A stretch of DNA of 47,342 bases from an uncultured Dorea sp. (GCA_910588745.1 CAJURK010000022.1:1-47342), one strand, 5' to 3'; counted from the first letter of the stretch, positions 17,289 through 25,345 are shown. Notes: generated by a model not told the origin, from the letters alone. Numbers and translations: made by a program.

Positions 17289-18671
17289 ATGATTATTGGA
17301 GCGTTTATGGTTCCTCATCCGCCGCTTATCATACCGGATATTGGCAGGGGAGAGGAGCAGAAGATTGGGAGAACCGTTGAGGCATATCAGGAGGTAGGAC
17401 GCCGGATTGCTGATATGAGGCCGGAAACAATTATTTTGATTTCGCCGCATCAGAAGATGTATGCAGATTATTTTCACATTTCCCCGGGAGCAGGAGCGAA
17501 CGGGGATTTTGGCCAGTTTGGAGCGGGCCGGGTCAGGATTGAGGCCGTCTATGACGCGGAATTCAGAGAGAATCTCTGCAAAATAGCAGAGGCGGGGGAA
17601 CTGCCTGCAGGGACTGCCGGGGAACGGGACAAGCGCCTGGATCACGGTACGATGGTACCCTTGTATTTCATAAATCAGTATTGGAGCGGTTATAGGCTAG
17701 TGAGGATAGGACTGTCAGGGCTTCCTTTTTCGGTTCATTATGAATTAGGACAGCGGATCCGGGAAACAGCTCAAGTGCTGAACCGAAGAACCGTGTTGAT
17801 TGCCAGCGGAGATTTATCCCACAGGCTTAAGGAAGACGGACCCTACGGATATAGAGAGGAGGGGCCGTCCTATGACAGCCGGATTATGGATGTGATGGGA
17901 AGCGCCGATTTTGGCAAACTGCTGGATTTTTCAGAGGATTTCTGTGAAAGGGCGGGAGAGTGCGGACACCGTTCGTTTGTGATGATGGCGGGCGCGCTGG
18001 ACCGCAGGCGTGTTTCTTCCAGCAGGCTTTCCTATGAAGGGCCTTTTGGAGTGGGTTATGGAATCTGTAGTTATGAAGTTCTTGGCAGGAACCTGCAGAG
18101 GAATTTTTTGGATCAGTATAGAAAGAAGGAGCAAGAGCGGCTTGCGCGGCTGAAAGAAAACGAGGACGCCTATGTGCGGCTTGCAAGAAAGACAATCGAA
18201 GAATACATCCGCACGGGCAGGAAAATTCAGCCTCCGCGGCAGCTTCCAAAGGAAATGTATGGAAGCAGGGCCGGGGTATTTGTTTCCATCAAGAAAGAGG
18301 GGCGTCTTCGTGGATGCATTGGGACGATCAGGCCTGCGCATGCATCCGTTGCCGGGGAGATTATCGAAAACGCGGTCAGCGCAACCGCAAAAGACCCCAG
18401 GTTTTCTCCCGTGGAACCGGAGGAGCTTGCACAATTGGAAATCAGCGTGGACGTACTGGGAGAAATTGAAGAAATTCATTCGCCGGAACAACTGGATGTA
18501 AAACAGTATGGAGTAATCGTGACCAGAGGTTTCCGCCAGGGGCTGCTGCTTCCGAACTTGGAAGGCATTGATACGGTAGAGGAGCAGATTGCAGTTGCAA
18601 AGCAGAAGGCGGGGATGAAACCGGAAGAAGAAGCGGGCCTGGCGCGTTTTAAAGTAAACCGGCACCGGTAG
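17289..18671 (+). CDS. MEMO-like/AMMECR1 fusion (AmmeMemoRadiSam system protein A type)
   Basis: A 460-residue two-domain protein. Residues 1-275 resemble MEMO and class III extradiol dioxygenases (LigB fold), with metal-site candidates HPPLIIPDIG, SPHQKMYADYFH, DHGTMVPLYF and ASGDLSHRL. Residues 290-460 are an AMMECR1 domain with the hallmark LRGCIGTI and VSATAKDPRFSPV. In many bacteria these two domains and a dedicated radical SAM enzyme form the AmmeMemoRadiSam set, whose chemistry is not established in bacteria. That radical SAM partner is not adjacent; the radical SAM gene at 29581-30627 belongs to another family. GAGGTG precedes the ATG. The stop lies 13 bases from the end of the convergent DUF2971 gene. 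Confidence 0.85.
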   Translation: MIIGAFMVPHPPLIIPDIGRGEEQKIGRTVEAYQEVGRRIADMRPETIILISPHQKMYADYFHISPGAGANGDFGQFGAGRVRIEAVYDAEFRENLCKIAEAGELPAGTAGERDKRLDHGTMVPLYFINQYWSGYRLVRIGLSGLPFSVHYELGQRIRETAQVLNRRTVLIASGDLSHRLKEDGPYGYREEGPSYDSRIMDVMGSADFGKLLDFSEDFCERAGECGHRSFVMMAGALDRRRVSSSRLSYEGPFGVGYGICSYEVLGRNLQRNFLDQYRKKEQERLARLKENEDAYVRLARKTIEEYIRTGRKIQPPRQLPKEMYGSRAGVFVSIKKEGRLRGCIGTIRPAHASVAGEIIENAVSATAKDPRFSPVEPEELAQLEISVDVLGEIEEIHSPEQLDVKQYGVIVTRGFRQGLLLPNLEGIDTVEEQIAVAKQKAGMKPEEEAGLARFKVNRHR

Positions 18672-18684
18672 GGCGGCTGTCGGT

Positions 18685-19542
18685 TTAGTATCTCAGCTTG
18701 ATATTAGACAGAGTTACATTTGCTTTGTATCCTTTTGTCTGCAGCATATATTCCATGCCGCTTTTGGCAAGATCAATATGGTTCTGGGGCGCGACCATGA
18801 TTTCTTCGATCGGCAGATTTTTCTCAGTTAATGGAATCTCAATATAAGGAAGCATGAAGCCGTCTTTTGCGCGGAACTGCACCCTGGTATCTTTTTGTTT
18901 TTTAAAAATAAAACGATATTCTTGTTCTTCGGCGAAACCTTCATGTTTGAAAAACATAGCGTACACTTCGATAGTACGCTGGAATTTCCGGCAGGCTTTC
19001 TGATAGATTTCGTCTTCGCGGTTTTTGCTTCCAATTTCTAAAATGTCGTCTAAAGGCATCCGGAGCAGGTTTGGCAGGTAGCTGCAGATGTTTTTTCGGA
19101 TTAGCTGCATCTGCTGTTTTGTGTTGTAGATCACAAGTCCGTGATAGGCGATTTCCGTTGCTTCTTCAATTCTTGCAATAATTTCATCGCTCTGAAAGCC
19201 GATGTTATAACCGGTCTTGTTTGCAAATTCCGACCACATCGTGATACTGTCCCGGCACTTTGAGAAAGATAGCACAAAATATTCCCGATTCTTCTGTTTT
19301 TCGGCGTAAATGGAATCTTGGAGAAACATTTCTTTCAGCGCCGGAGTTTTTATGTTCTCCTGGCAGACTTTATCAATGATTCCCTGAACATGGGAAAATT
19401 CGTTGGGGTCATTTAAGAAATCGCTTTTTGTTGCCCAAAAACAATTGTGGCTCAGAATGCCGTTGACGCCGTTGCTTTTGGTATAGTGGTATAGAATACT
19501 GCCTTTTTCTGCATGCTGCAGTTTCACTTGTCTTCCCGACAT
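18685..19542 (-). CDS. DUF2971 family protein
   Basis: A 285-residue protein with the DUF2971 N-terminal signature: LYHYTKSNGVNGIL, FWATKSDFLNDPNEF, and later FVLSFSKCRDSITMWSEFA, then FKHEGFAEEQEYRFIF near residue 205. It has no membrane segment. The function is unknown; members are scattered in accessory regions, and the YHYT and ND-E-F residues look like an active-site set. AGGGGAGG lies 8 bases before the ATG on the minus strand. The gene is monocistronic and convergent with the MEMO-AMMECR1 gene. Confidence 0.75.
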   Translation of the reverse strand: MSGRQVKLQHAEKGSILYHYTKSNGVNGILSHNCFWATKSDFLNDPNEFSHVQGIIDKVCQENIKTPALKEMFLQDSIYAEKQKNREYFVLSFSKCRDSITMWSEFANKTGYNIGFQSDEIIARIEEATEIAYHGLVIYNTKQQMQLIRKNICSYLPNLLRMPLDDILEIGSKNREDEIYQKACRKFQRTIEVYAMFFKHEGFAEEQEYRFIFKKQKDTRVQFRAKDGFMLPYIEIPLTEKNLPIEEIMVAPQNHIDLAKSGMEYMLQTKGYKANVTLSNIKLRY

Positions 19543-19767
19543 ATCGCATCCTCCCCTGATTTCTGGTTGTTTGTTTCGGTATTTTTGCGGGTTTCAAGTT
19601 TAAAAATCCTCTTATAAGAGAGTTTACATCGGATTCTTTGACCTTTTGACCCTGGTATCATAATATTAATATAGACGCAAAAGTAAAAGAATTCAATATG
19701 ATTCTTCCAAAAGTCATTTATATGGAAAATCGTCGTTGTTTAGACACTTCTGGCCGGAAGCGCAATA

Positions 19768-19812
19768 CAAAAACTCCCCTCTGCCGGTTTGCACTGACAG
19801 AGAGGAGTCTTC
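19768..19812 (-). terminator. Terminator for the PQ-loop/SGNH-like gene
   Basis: On the minus strand ACTCCTCTCTG pairs with CAGAGGGGAGT (one G-U) and is followed by TTTTTG, about 80 bases after the stop at 19891. This lies in the 348-base gap 19543-19890. That gap also has a 12-bp palindrome CTCTTATAAGAG near 19612 and a possible plus-strand promoter (TTGACC 19638, TAATAT 19661). I see no convincing gene in it. Confidence 0.65.
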
Positions 19813-19890
19813 GCTTATTGGAATTTTGTGAAAAGGTTTTTGCGTGATATCCCCTTAGGCCCACCGCCTTGATGAGCCATTGGAGGCGCA

Positions 19891-20925
19891 TTAATGCTTT
19901 GCGTAGACAGGGGATCTCTTGATACCCGGTTCGGCGGAAGTGTGTCCGTCATTGGGGACGTCTTCTAACTCGCGGCTGCTGAGATTTCCCACTTCCATTG
20001 CGTCGGCAAAATTGATGGGATGATTGCGCATGTGGACTTTCAGCAGTTCAAACAGCCGCAGTGTGGGGCGTTTTGCTTCCAGTACGCCTGATACGTCGAT
20101 ATATTTGCAGCCGGTCTGCGCGGCCAGTTTTTTCAGTCTCTGGTTCATCTCAAATGCGTTCTTACTGTCTGAGATGATTGGCACGATATAAATGGATGCC
20201 TTTGTCTTGGTGTGGATCATGTAAAGCAGCCATTCATATTTGGCGATAAAATTGTCAATATCAACATGGTCGTCCAGAATGTCAATATCTCCCATGTTTA
20301 CAAATATCTTACGCGGATTCAGGTCGTACAAACATACCTTTAAGTAGCTTTCAATTTGGTCGATCCGCACGTTTTTAACGCTTCGGTTGTAGATTGGCTC
20401 GGTAATGCGGAAGGCCTGCGCCAGTTCCCCTACGGGCAGGGATGCAAAGGTGTTGGAGCCAAAAAGTACAACGCCGCCGGCTTCTGTAATACTGTTTAAT
20501 TCACGATAGGTTTCCATTTCATCGTCTCCTTGTTTATGAATTGAAGATTTCAGGGATGCAGATGGGGCGGGTTCTGCAACGGTGTCGGAAGCTGCGTTCA
20601 TAGCAGTATGGCCGGCCGTTCCGGATAGCTGTCTGCCGAGCTTCGCATTTGCAGCTTTTGCCTGTCTGTCATAGCGGCGGTTGATAAAGTATACGATTAC
20701 GTTGGCGGATACAATTACCAGGTTCAGCAGGTATACGGCCAGTACATAATTGAATTTGTGGGCATAGATTTTTGCGGTAATTCCAGCTACGTATCCGATA
20801 ATGATCAGGAGTATAAACTGGAGGCTCATGTTGCGGGCTGATTTCGCTTTGATATTCTTGGCAAGATTCATAGGCCAGGATAATCCAAAGCAGACCAGCA
20901 TGGTTGATTCTAATAGTTCAGCCAT
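19891..20925 (-). CDS. PQ-loop/SemiSWEET-like membrane domain fused to an SGNH-hydrolase-like domain
   Basis: A 344-residue protein. Residues 1-85 form three hydrophobic helices with a PQ-loop/SemiSWEET-like look (LVCFGLSWPMNLAKNIKAKS, then two helices ending in INRRYDRQ). A roughly 60-residue Ala/Ser/Lys-rich linker follows. Residues 145-300 resemble a degenerate SGNH/GDSL esterase: VVLFGSNTFASLPV in the place of block I, NRSVKNVRIDQIESYL for block II, FVNMGDIDILDD for block III, and PIISDS. The catalytic Ser is not in a clean GDS context and the usual D-x-x-H block is not obvious. GTGAGG before ATG 20925 is a better start than GTG 20940. The gene is divergent from a LysR regulator. Confidence 0.5.
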   Translation of the reverse strand: MAELLESTMLVCFGLSWPMNLAKNIKAKSARNMSLQFILLIIIGYVAGITAKIYAHKFNYVLAVYLLNLVIVSANVIVYFINRRYDRQAKAANAKLGRQLSGTAGHTAMNAASDTVAEPAPSASLKSSIHKQGDDEMETYRELNSITEAGGVVLFGSNTFASLPVGELAQAFRITEPIYNRSVKNVRIDQIESYLKVCLYDLNPRKIFVNMGDIDILDDHVDIDNFIAKYEWLLYMIHTKTKASIYIVPIISDSKNAFEMNQRLKKLAAQTGCKYIDVSGVLEAKRPTLRLFELLKVHMRNHPINFADAMEVGNLSSRELEDVPNDGHTSAEPGIKRSPVYAKH

Positions 20926-20995
20926 TATTATTTTCCTCACTTTCTTTTAGATAGCTTAGATCACATTCTTTTTTTGTTCCTCAGATAGTGTAACA

Positions 20996-21024
20996 TTGAC
21001 TTACAATTACGTCTAATATATAAT
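20996..21024 (+). promoter_or_regulatory. Promoter upstream of the LysR gene
   Basis: TTGACT at 20996-21001 and TATAAT at 21019-21024 are separated by 17 bases, a near-consensus sigma-A promoter. It would give a leader of about 130 bases before the LysR ATG. Confidence 0.65.
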
Positions 21025-21036
21025 ATTTATCAAAAT

Positions 21037-21054
21037 CATAATGTGTATATTATG
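21037..21054. promoter_or_regulatory. Palindromic candidate operator CATAAT-N6-ATTATG
   Basis: An 18-bp dyad lies just downstream of the -10 box at 21019-21024, between the LysR gene and the divergent PQ-loop/SGNH gene. Its position suggests autoregulation by the LysR protein. This is inference from placement only. Confidence 0.4.
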
Positions 21055-21160
21055 AATATGAAAAATAAAGATAAGGGAAGGCGCTTTTCTTAATAAAAGC
21101 GGCGGAACATGATAGGAGAACTATTTCAAAAATGTTTAGGGTACAGAAAGGAAAACAGAC

Positions 21161-22048
21161 ATGGAATTGATGCAGATCCGGTATTTTTTGGAGACGGCAA
21201 GGACGAAGCATATGACTAACAGCGCGAAAAATCTGCATATTACGCAGCCTGCGCTGACCCAGGCGATCCGGAGGCTTGAAAATGATCTGGGGGTGCCGCT
21301 TTTCGCGGCAAAAGGACGAAATATTGTCTTAACAGAGTATGGGCAATATTTACAGAAGAAACTAGAGCCGTTGATGAAGCAGATGGATGATATTCCGGAA
21401 CAGCTTAAGATGATGGTCGCCTTAGAGGGAGAGACGATACATATGAATGTGCTGGCGGCCTCCAGCCTTGTAATGGAAGCGATTATTGAATATAAGAAAG
21501 AGCATGAGGATATTAATTTTCAATTGCATCAGAACAATGAGAGCGAACTGTATGATATTGCGGTTACAACAAAATTATTTTACCAGGGGGGCGACGGGAA
21601 GAATAGTTTTGCATGTGGGGAAGAGATTTATCTTGCCGTGCCGGAAAATGGGAGATATAAGGGAAAAAATTCTATTTGCTTAGTGGAAGCGGCGGAGGAA
21701 GAATTTGTCAGTCTTCTTGGCTCCAGGGAGTTCCGATATATCTGCGACCGGTTCTGTCAGCATGCGGGGTTTACTCCTAAGATTATTTTTGAGAGCGATA
21801 ACCCTTCCGCCGTTAAAAATATGATTGCGGCGAATATGGGGATCGGTTTCTGGCCGGAATTTACCTGGGGCAGCGCTGAGGGTGAAAATGTTAGGCTATT
21901 GAAAATTGAAGAGCCGGTTTGCCGGAGGGATATCATTATCAATTATAATCGAAATAAAACGGATCACCATAATGTAGTAGAGTTTTATGAGTTTCTGACC
22001 ACTTTTTTTCAGGAAAGAAAGCGGTTTCGTCCTGGCGAAGAGAGATAA
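21161..22048 (+). CDS. LysR-family transcriptional regulator
   Basis: A 295-residue regulator of normal LTTR length. The N-terminal winged helix (1-60) reads MELMQIRYFLETARTKHMTN, then LHITQPALTQAIRRLENDLG and PLFAAKGRNIVLTEYG. A linker helix and a periplasmic-binding-protein-like effector domain follow (about 90-295). The effector is unknown. By LTTR habit it would control the divergent PQ-loop/SGNH gene and itself. It converges on the DtxR-family gene across a perfect 32-bp palindrome. Confidence 0.85.
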   Translation: MELMQIRYFLETARTKHMTNSAKNLHITQPALTQAIRRLENDLGVPLFAAKGRNIVLTEYGQYLQKKLEPLMKQMDDIPEQLKMMVALEGETIHMNVLAASSLVMEAIIEYKKEHEDINFQLHQNNESELYDIAVTTKLFYQGGDGKNSFACGEEIYLAVPENGRYKGKNSICLVEAAEEEFVSLLGSREFRYICDRFCQHAGFTPKIIFESDNPSAVKNMIAANMGIGFWPEFTWGSAEGENVRLLKIEEPVCRRDIIINYNRNKTDHHNVVEFYEFLTTFFQERKRFRPGEER

Positions 22049-22091
22049 GCCTTTGGGTATATCGGATCCTTTGAGGACGGAAAATAAAAGA

Positions 22092-22123
22092 TACGGCCGG
22101 GAATCCATGGATTCCCGGCCGTA
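22092..22123. terminator. Perfect 32-bp palindrome between convergent genes, bidirectional terminator
   Basis: Bases 22092-22106 are the exact reverse complement of 22109-22123 (TACGGCCGGGAATCC). An A-rich stretch upstream (AAAATAAAAGA) gives a T-run to minus-strand transcripts. It separates the LysR gene (+) and the DtxR-family gene (-). Confidence 0.75.
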
Positions 22124-22130
22124 CCTTAGT

Positions 22131-22493
22131 TTATGATTCAATATGTTTTTTCAGGGCGGTAAAGGATTCCGCGCTGATTACGTGTTCAATCCGGCAAGCG
22201 TCTTCGGCCGCGACTTTCGGGTTCACGCCCAATTTGGTCAGCCATGCGGAGATAACCTGATGGCGTTCATAGACGCGTTCAGCAATCTCTTTTCCGGATT
22301 CTGTGAGCGTAATAAAACCTTCTGGGGATACGATGATATCTTCGCTCTGGCGGAGTTTCTTCATAGCGACACTGACGCTTGACTTTTTAAAATCTAACTC
22401 GGCGGCAATGTCAACAGCCCGCACCACCGGGCGTTTCTGGCTTAATATTAATATGGTTTCAAGGTAATTTTCAGAAGATTCATTATTTGTCAT
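22131..22493 (-). CDS. DtxR/MntR-family metal-dependent transcriptional regulator (short form)
   Basis: A 120-residue protein with the DtxR winged helix (residues 7-65: ENYLETILILSQ, RAVDIAAELDFKKSSVSVAM, SPEGFITLTESGKEIA). The metal/dimerisation helices follow, with HQVISAWLTKLGV, the EDACRIEHVIS metal-site region and a final FTALKKHIES. It lacks the SH3-like C-terminal domain of DtxR and is shorter than MntR. Members bind Fe(II) or Mn(II) and repress metal uptake genes. The divergent feo operon lies just beyond the chemoreceptor gene and its promoter carries a palindrome, so feo is the likely target. GAGGTG precedes the ATG. Confidence 0.85.
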   Translation of the reverse strand: MTNNESSENYLETILILSQKRPVVRAVDIAAELDFKKSSVSVAMKKLRQSEDIIVSPEGFITLTESGKEIAERVYERHQVISAWLTKLGVNPKVAAEDACRIEHVISAESFTALKKHIES

Positions 22494-22607
22494 TTATTAC
22501 ACCTCATATTTCGTAATCGGATAGGTTTGTCTGTGATTCCTGCTCATCCTTTTTATTCGTATCCGTTCCGCTTCTTTTTCGCTGCCGCAGAACTTTTGGA
22601 TATCTGT

Positions 22608-24581
22608 TTAATCTCGGGCGAATGTGAACTGATCTACCAGTTTTTTCAGGCTTGCGGCTTCCGCGGAAAGCTCTTGGCTTGCGGCGGCGCTTTCTTCGGC
22701 GGTGGCGCTGTTGCTCTGCACGACCGAAGTGATCTGGCTGATTCCTTCATTGACCTGAAGGACGGCGTCGGATTGCTCGTTTGATACCGCGGCAATCTGA
22801 TCAATGGATTTGACCATAGACTGGATGCTGCCGACAACCTTCTGCAGCGTATCCGCCGTATGTGAGGCAATTTCGTTACCTGTCTTTACGGCTTCTGCGG
22901 AATGCGAGATGAGTACCGAGGTATTCTTGGACGCTTCGGCAGATTTACTTGCCAGGTTGCGTACTTCGTCTGCTACAACGGCAAAGCCTTTGCCGGCTTC
23001 CCCGGCTCTGGCCGCTTCCACGGCTGCGTTCAGAGCCAGAATATTGGTTTGGAACGCGATGTCTTCAATTGTCTTGATGATCTTTCCGATTTCATCCGAA
23101 CTGGAATGGATCTTTTCCATAGCGGACATCATTTCCTGCATCTGCTGGTTGCATGCGGAGACTCCTTCGCCTACCTGATGGGTCTGCTGGCGGACGTCTA
23201 AGGCGCCGCTGGCGGTGTCTTTTGCCTGATCGGAGATCTCGCTGATCCGCGCGGCAAGCTCTTGCACGGAACTTGCCTGCTGGACAGAACCCTGGCTTAG
23301 GTTCTGGGCGCTGGAAGATACCTGGCTGCTGGCGTTAGATACCTGATCCGCGGACGTGTTGATCTGGCGCATGGTGTTGCTTAAACCTACTTTCAGTGTG
23401 CGCATAGAGGTTAGTATACTCTGAAAATCGCCTACATATGCGTCGGTGTGCTGAGATTGGATGTCAAGGTTTTGATTTGCCATCTCATGCAGCAGGAAAC
23501 CGATATCGTGGATAATTGTAGATAAACCGGTTACCAGTTCGGCAGTCGATGCCGTTAACATTCCGGTTTCATCTTTGCTGACAACTTCCGGAACGGGCGA
23601 TTCTAAGTCGCCTTCCGCCAGAAGACGCATACGTTCGGCGCAGGTTTTCATCGGGCGGCCGATGCTGTTGGCAAGTTTCAGAGCAACAATGATCGAAAGC
23701 AGGATAGCAAATACCATCATTACTAAATTTATGATGATATCAAAATATGTAGTGGAAAGATAGTCCGACTGTGGGGCGACAACGGCCAGACTCCATCCGT
23801 CGGTGCCGTTTACAGGGGCATAAGCCGCAAACATCTTTTCTTTTCCGCTTTTGTAGCTTCCAAAGTCATTCTTGCCTTCCCGCATGGAGGCGTGAATTGC
23901 CGCAAGTTCTTTTAAGGAAGAATCGCTTTGGGCTTCTGCTTCAATATTCTGTACGGTAATGGTATCCAGCGTAGTGTCCGCAATCGTATCGCCGGAATGA
24001 TTGATCATATAGGCGCGGTTATTTTTGCTGACTTTAATTGAAGTAACGATATCGTTCAGGAATGTTTCCTGTGGAACAAAATAGACGACGCCCACGATGG
24101 CAGAACCCTGAATTCCGCCTTCATAGATGGGCGCTGCGACCATGATGGAAAGTTCGCCCGTTACTTTGCTGATCAGCGGCTCTGATACGCAGACATTGCC
24201 CTGCATAGCCTGTTTTACGTAATCGCGGTCGGAATAATTATTGCCGTCGAAGATACTGATTCCGTCGGAACCGACGATGTTTCCGCGCTGGAATCCATGC
24301 ATACTGACCCGTTCATCTATGATTGAGCGCTTTTCTGCCAAAGGAACGTTTGCATCCATTAGCTGTGATATACAGCCGGTATCCATGGCGACGTTTTTGT
24401 ATGCGGTAAGTTCCTGTTCAATACGCTCTGCTGCGAGAACTGCGGTTTCACTCATCATTTGATCCACAGTCTTAATGGTGCTGTTGTAATTGAGAGTAAT
24501 ACTGGCGGCTCCCACTACAATCTGTGTAATCAGGACCGTCACCATGAGACATAAGGTGATTTTTGTCCGAATACTTTTCAT
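22608..24581 (-). CDS. Methyl-accepting chemotaxis protein (Cache, HAMP, MCP signal domain)
   Basis: A 657-residue chemoreceptor. TM1 is at about 9-31, a double-Cache-like extracellular domain at 35-270 (GISIFDGNNYSDRDYVKQAM is typical), TM2 at about 278-302, then HAMP (RPMKTCAERMRLLAEGDLES) and the long signalling helices. The hairpin tip is conserved (IAFQTNILALNAAVEAARAG, FAVVADEVRNLA). There is no C-terminal CheR-binding pentapeptide. Double-Cache receptors often bind amino acids or organic acids; the ligand is not known here. AGGAGG lies 8 bases before the ATG. Other chemotaxis genes are not in the window. Confidence 0.9.
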   Translation of the reverse strand: MKSIRTKITLCLMVTVLITQIVVGAASITLNYNSTIKTVDQMMSETAVLAAERIEQELTAYKNVAMDTGCISQLMDANVPLAEKRSIIDERVSMHGFQRGNIVGSDGISIFDGNNYSDRDYVKQAMQGNVCVSEPLISKVTGELSIMVAAPIYEGGIQGSAIVGVVYFVPQETFLNDIVTSIKVSKNNRAYMINHSGDTIADTTLDTITVQNIEAEAQSDSSLKELAAIHASMREGKNDFGSYKSGKEKMFAAYAPVNGTDGWSLAVVAPQSDYLSTTYFDIIINLVMMVFAILLSIIVALKLANSIGRPMKTCAERMRLLAEGDLESPVPEVVSKDETGMLTASTAELVTGLSTIIHDIGFLLHEMANQNLDIQSQHTDAYVGDFQSILTSMRTLKVGLSNTMRQINTSADQVSNASSQVSSSAQNLSQGSVQQASSVQELAARISEISDQAKDTASGALDVRQQTHQVGEGVSACNQQMQEMMSAMEKIHSSSDEIGKIIKTIEDIAFQTNILALNAAVEAARAGEAGKGFAVVADEVRNLASKSAEASKNTSVLISHSAEAVKTGNEIASHTADTLQKVVGSIQSMVKSIDQIAAVSNEQSDAVLQVNEGISQITSVVQSNSATAEESAAASQELSAEAASLKKLVDQFTFARD

Positions 24582-24642
24582 TTTTCTAACCTCCTGTTTC
24601 TTCGTTTAAATTAAGTATATGATATAGCATCATCTGTAATAA

Positions 24643-24672
24643 ATTATAAGAATTTGTACTATGGTTTGTCAA
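24643..24672 (-). promoter_or_regulatory. Promoter of the chemoreceptor gene
   Basis: On the minus strand a perfect TTGACA (24667-24672) and TATAAT (24643-24648) are spaced by 18 bases, about 60 bases upstream of the ATG. Confidence 0.7.
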
Positions 24673-24766
24673 CTATCTTGTGCCTTTTTAAGGTGGGAAA
24701 AACGGAATAAAGTTACTGTTTGTCTGCGAATGACTGAAATGAGTTCTAATATTCTAAAAAAAGTTG

Positions 24767-24795
24767 TTGACTTCTAATCCTAGTTAGCATATACT
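24767..24795 (+). promoter_or_regulatory. Promoter of the feo operon
   Basis: TTGACT (24767-24772) and TATACT (24790-24795) with 17-base spacing, about 65 bases before the first feoA start. The -10 lies inside a palindrome, which implies repression by a dimeric regulator. Confidence 0.75.
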
Positions 24796-24799
24796 AACT
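24782..24799. promoter_or_regulatory. Candidate metal-repressor operator over the feo -10 box
   Basis: An 18-bp dyad AGTTAG-N6-CTAACT, with one mismatch in the centre, covers the -10 box. Its TTAG/CTAA half-sites recall DtxR/IdeR boxes, and a DtxR-family gene lies 2.3 kb away. Binding is inferred. Confidence 0.55.
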
Positions 24800-24861
24800 T
24801 ATGGAATGAAAAAAATGAAATTTGGATAAATCGAAATGATTCAGAAAAGAGGTTGATGACG

Positions 24862-25071
24862 ATGCCGCTTACGATGGCGAAAATGGGAGAGCCGCTTACG
24901 ATTAAGAAGGTGGGCGGAAAGGAAGAGACAAGAAAATTTCTTGAGAGTTTGGGATTTGTTGCAGGAGGAGCAGTTACAGTAATATCGGATATCAGGGGAA
25001 ACGTAATTGTGAATGTAAAAGATTCCAGAATTGCCATAGGAAAAGATATGGCTATGAAGGTGATGGTTTGA
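24862..25071 (+). CDS. feoA: FeoA family protein (first copy)
   Basis: A 69-residue SH3-like FeoA protein: MPLTMAKMGEPLTIKKV, FLESLGFVAGGAVTVIS, GNVIVNVKDSRIAIG and MAMKVMV. FeoA is a small cytosolic partner that supports FeoB-driven Fe(II) uptake. Earlier in-frame starts (TTG 24853, ATG 24856) lie too close to AAGAGG at 24847-24852; ATG 24862 has the right spacing. It is the first gene of the operon and is followed by a second feoA gene 34 bases on. Confidence 0.9.
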   Translation: MPLTMAKMGEPLTIKKVGGKEETRKFLESLGFVAGGAVTVISDIRGNVIVNVKDSRIAIGKDMAMKVMV

Positions 25072-25105
25072 TTTCATGAACAGGAAAGAAAGGAGGAGGT
25101 ATGAA

Positions 25106-25345
25106 ATGAAGACTTTGAGAGAAGCGGCCTGCGGCGAGACTGTGAAGGTGAGCAAACTGACAGGCGAAGGACCGGTAAAGAGACGGATTATGGACATGGG
25201 AATTACGAAAGGAACGGAGATATTTGTAAGAAAGACGGCTCCTTTTGGCGACCCGGTGGAGGTGACAGTAAGAGGATATGAGCTTTCAATTCGAAAAGCG
25301 GATGCAGAGATGATCTGCGTGGAATGCCGCGTCAATAATCAGTAG
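25106..25345 (+). CDS. feoA: FeoA family protein (second copy)
   Basis: A 79-residue SH3-like FeoA protein distinct from the first copy: MKTLREAACGETVKVSKL, GPVKRRIMDMGITKGTEIFV, APFGDPVEVTVRGYELSIRK. It matches the FeoA pattern more closely than the first copy. Its C-terminus has two cysteines (MICVECRV). GGAGGAGG fixes the start at ATG 25106 instead of the upstream in-frame 25076. It lies between the other feoA and feoB. Two FeoA proteins per FeoB are common in Clostridia; they may form separate contacts with FeoB. Confidence 0.9.
   Translation: MKTLREAACGETVKVSKLTGEGPVKRRIMDMGITKGTEIFVRKTAPFGDPVEVTVRGYELSIRKADAEMICVECRVNNQ

Noticed and set aside
19722..19847. 41-codon plus-strand ORF beginning MENRRCLDTSG
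   Set aside because: No ribosome binding site, and it overlaps the terminator of the minus-strand gene.
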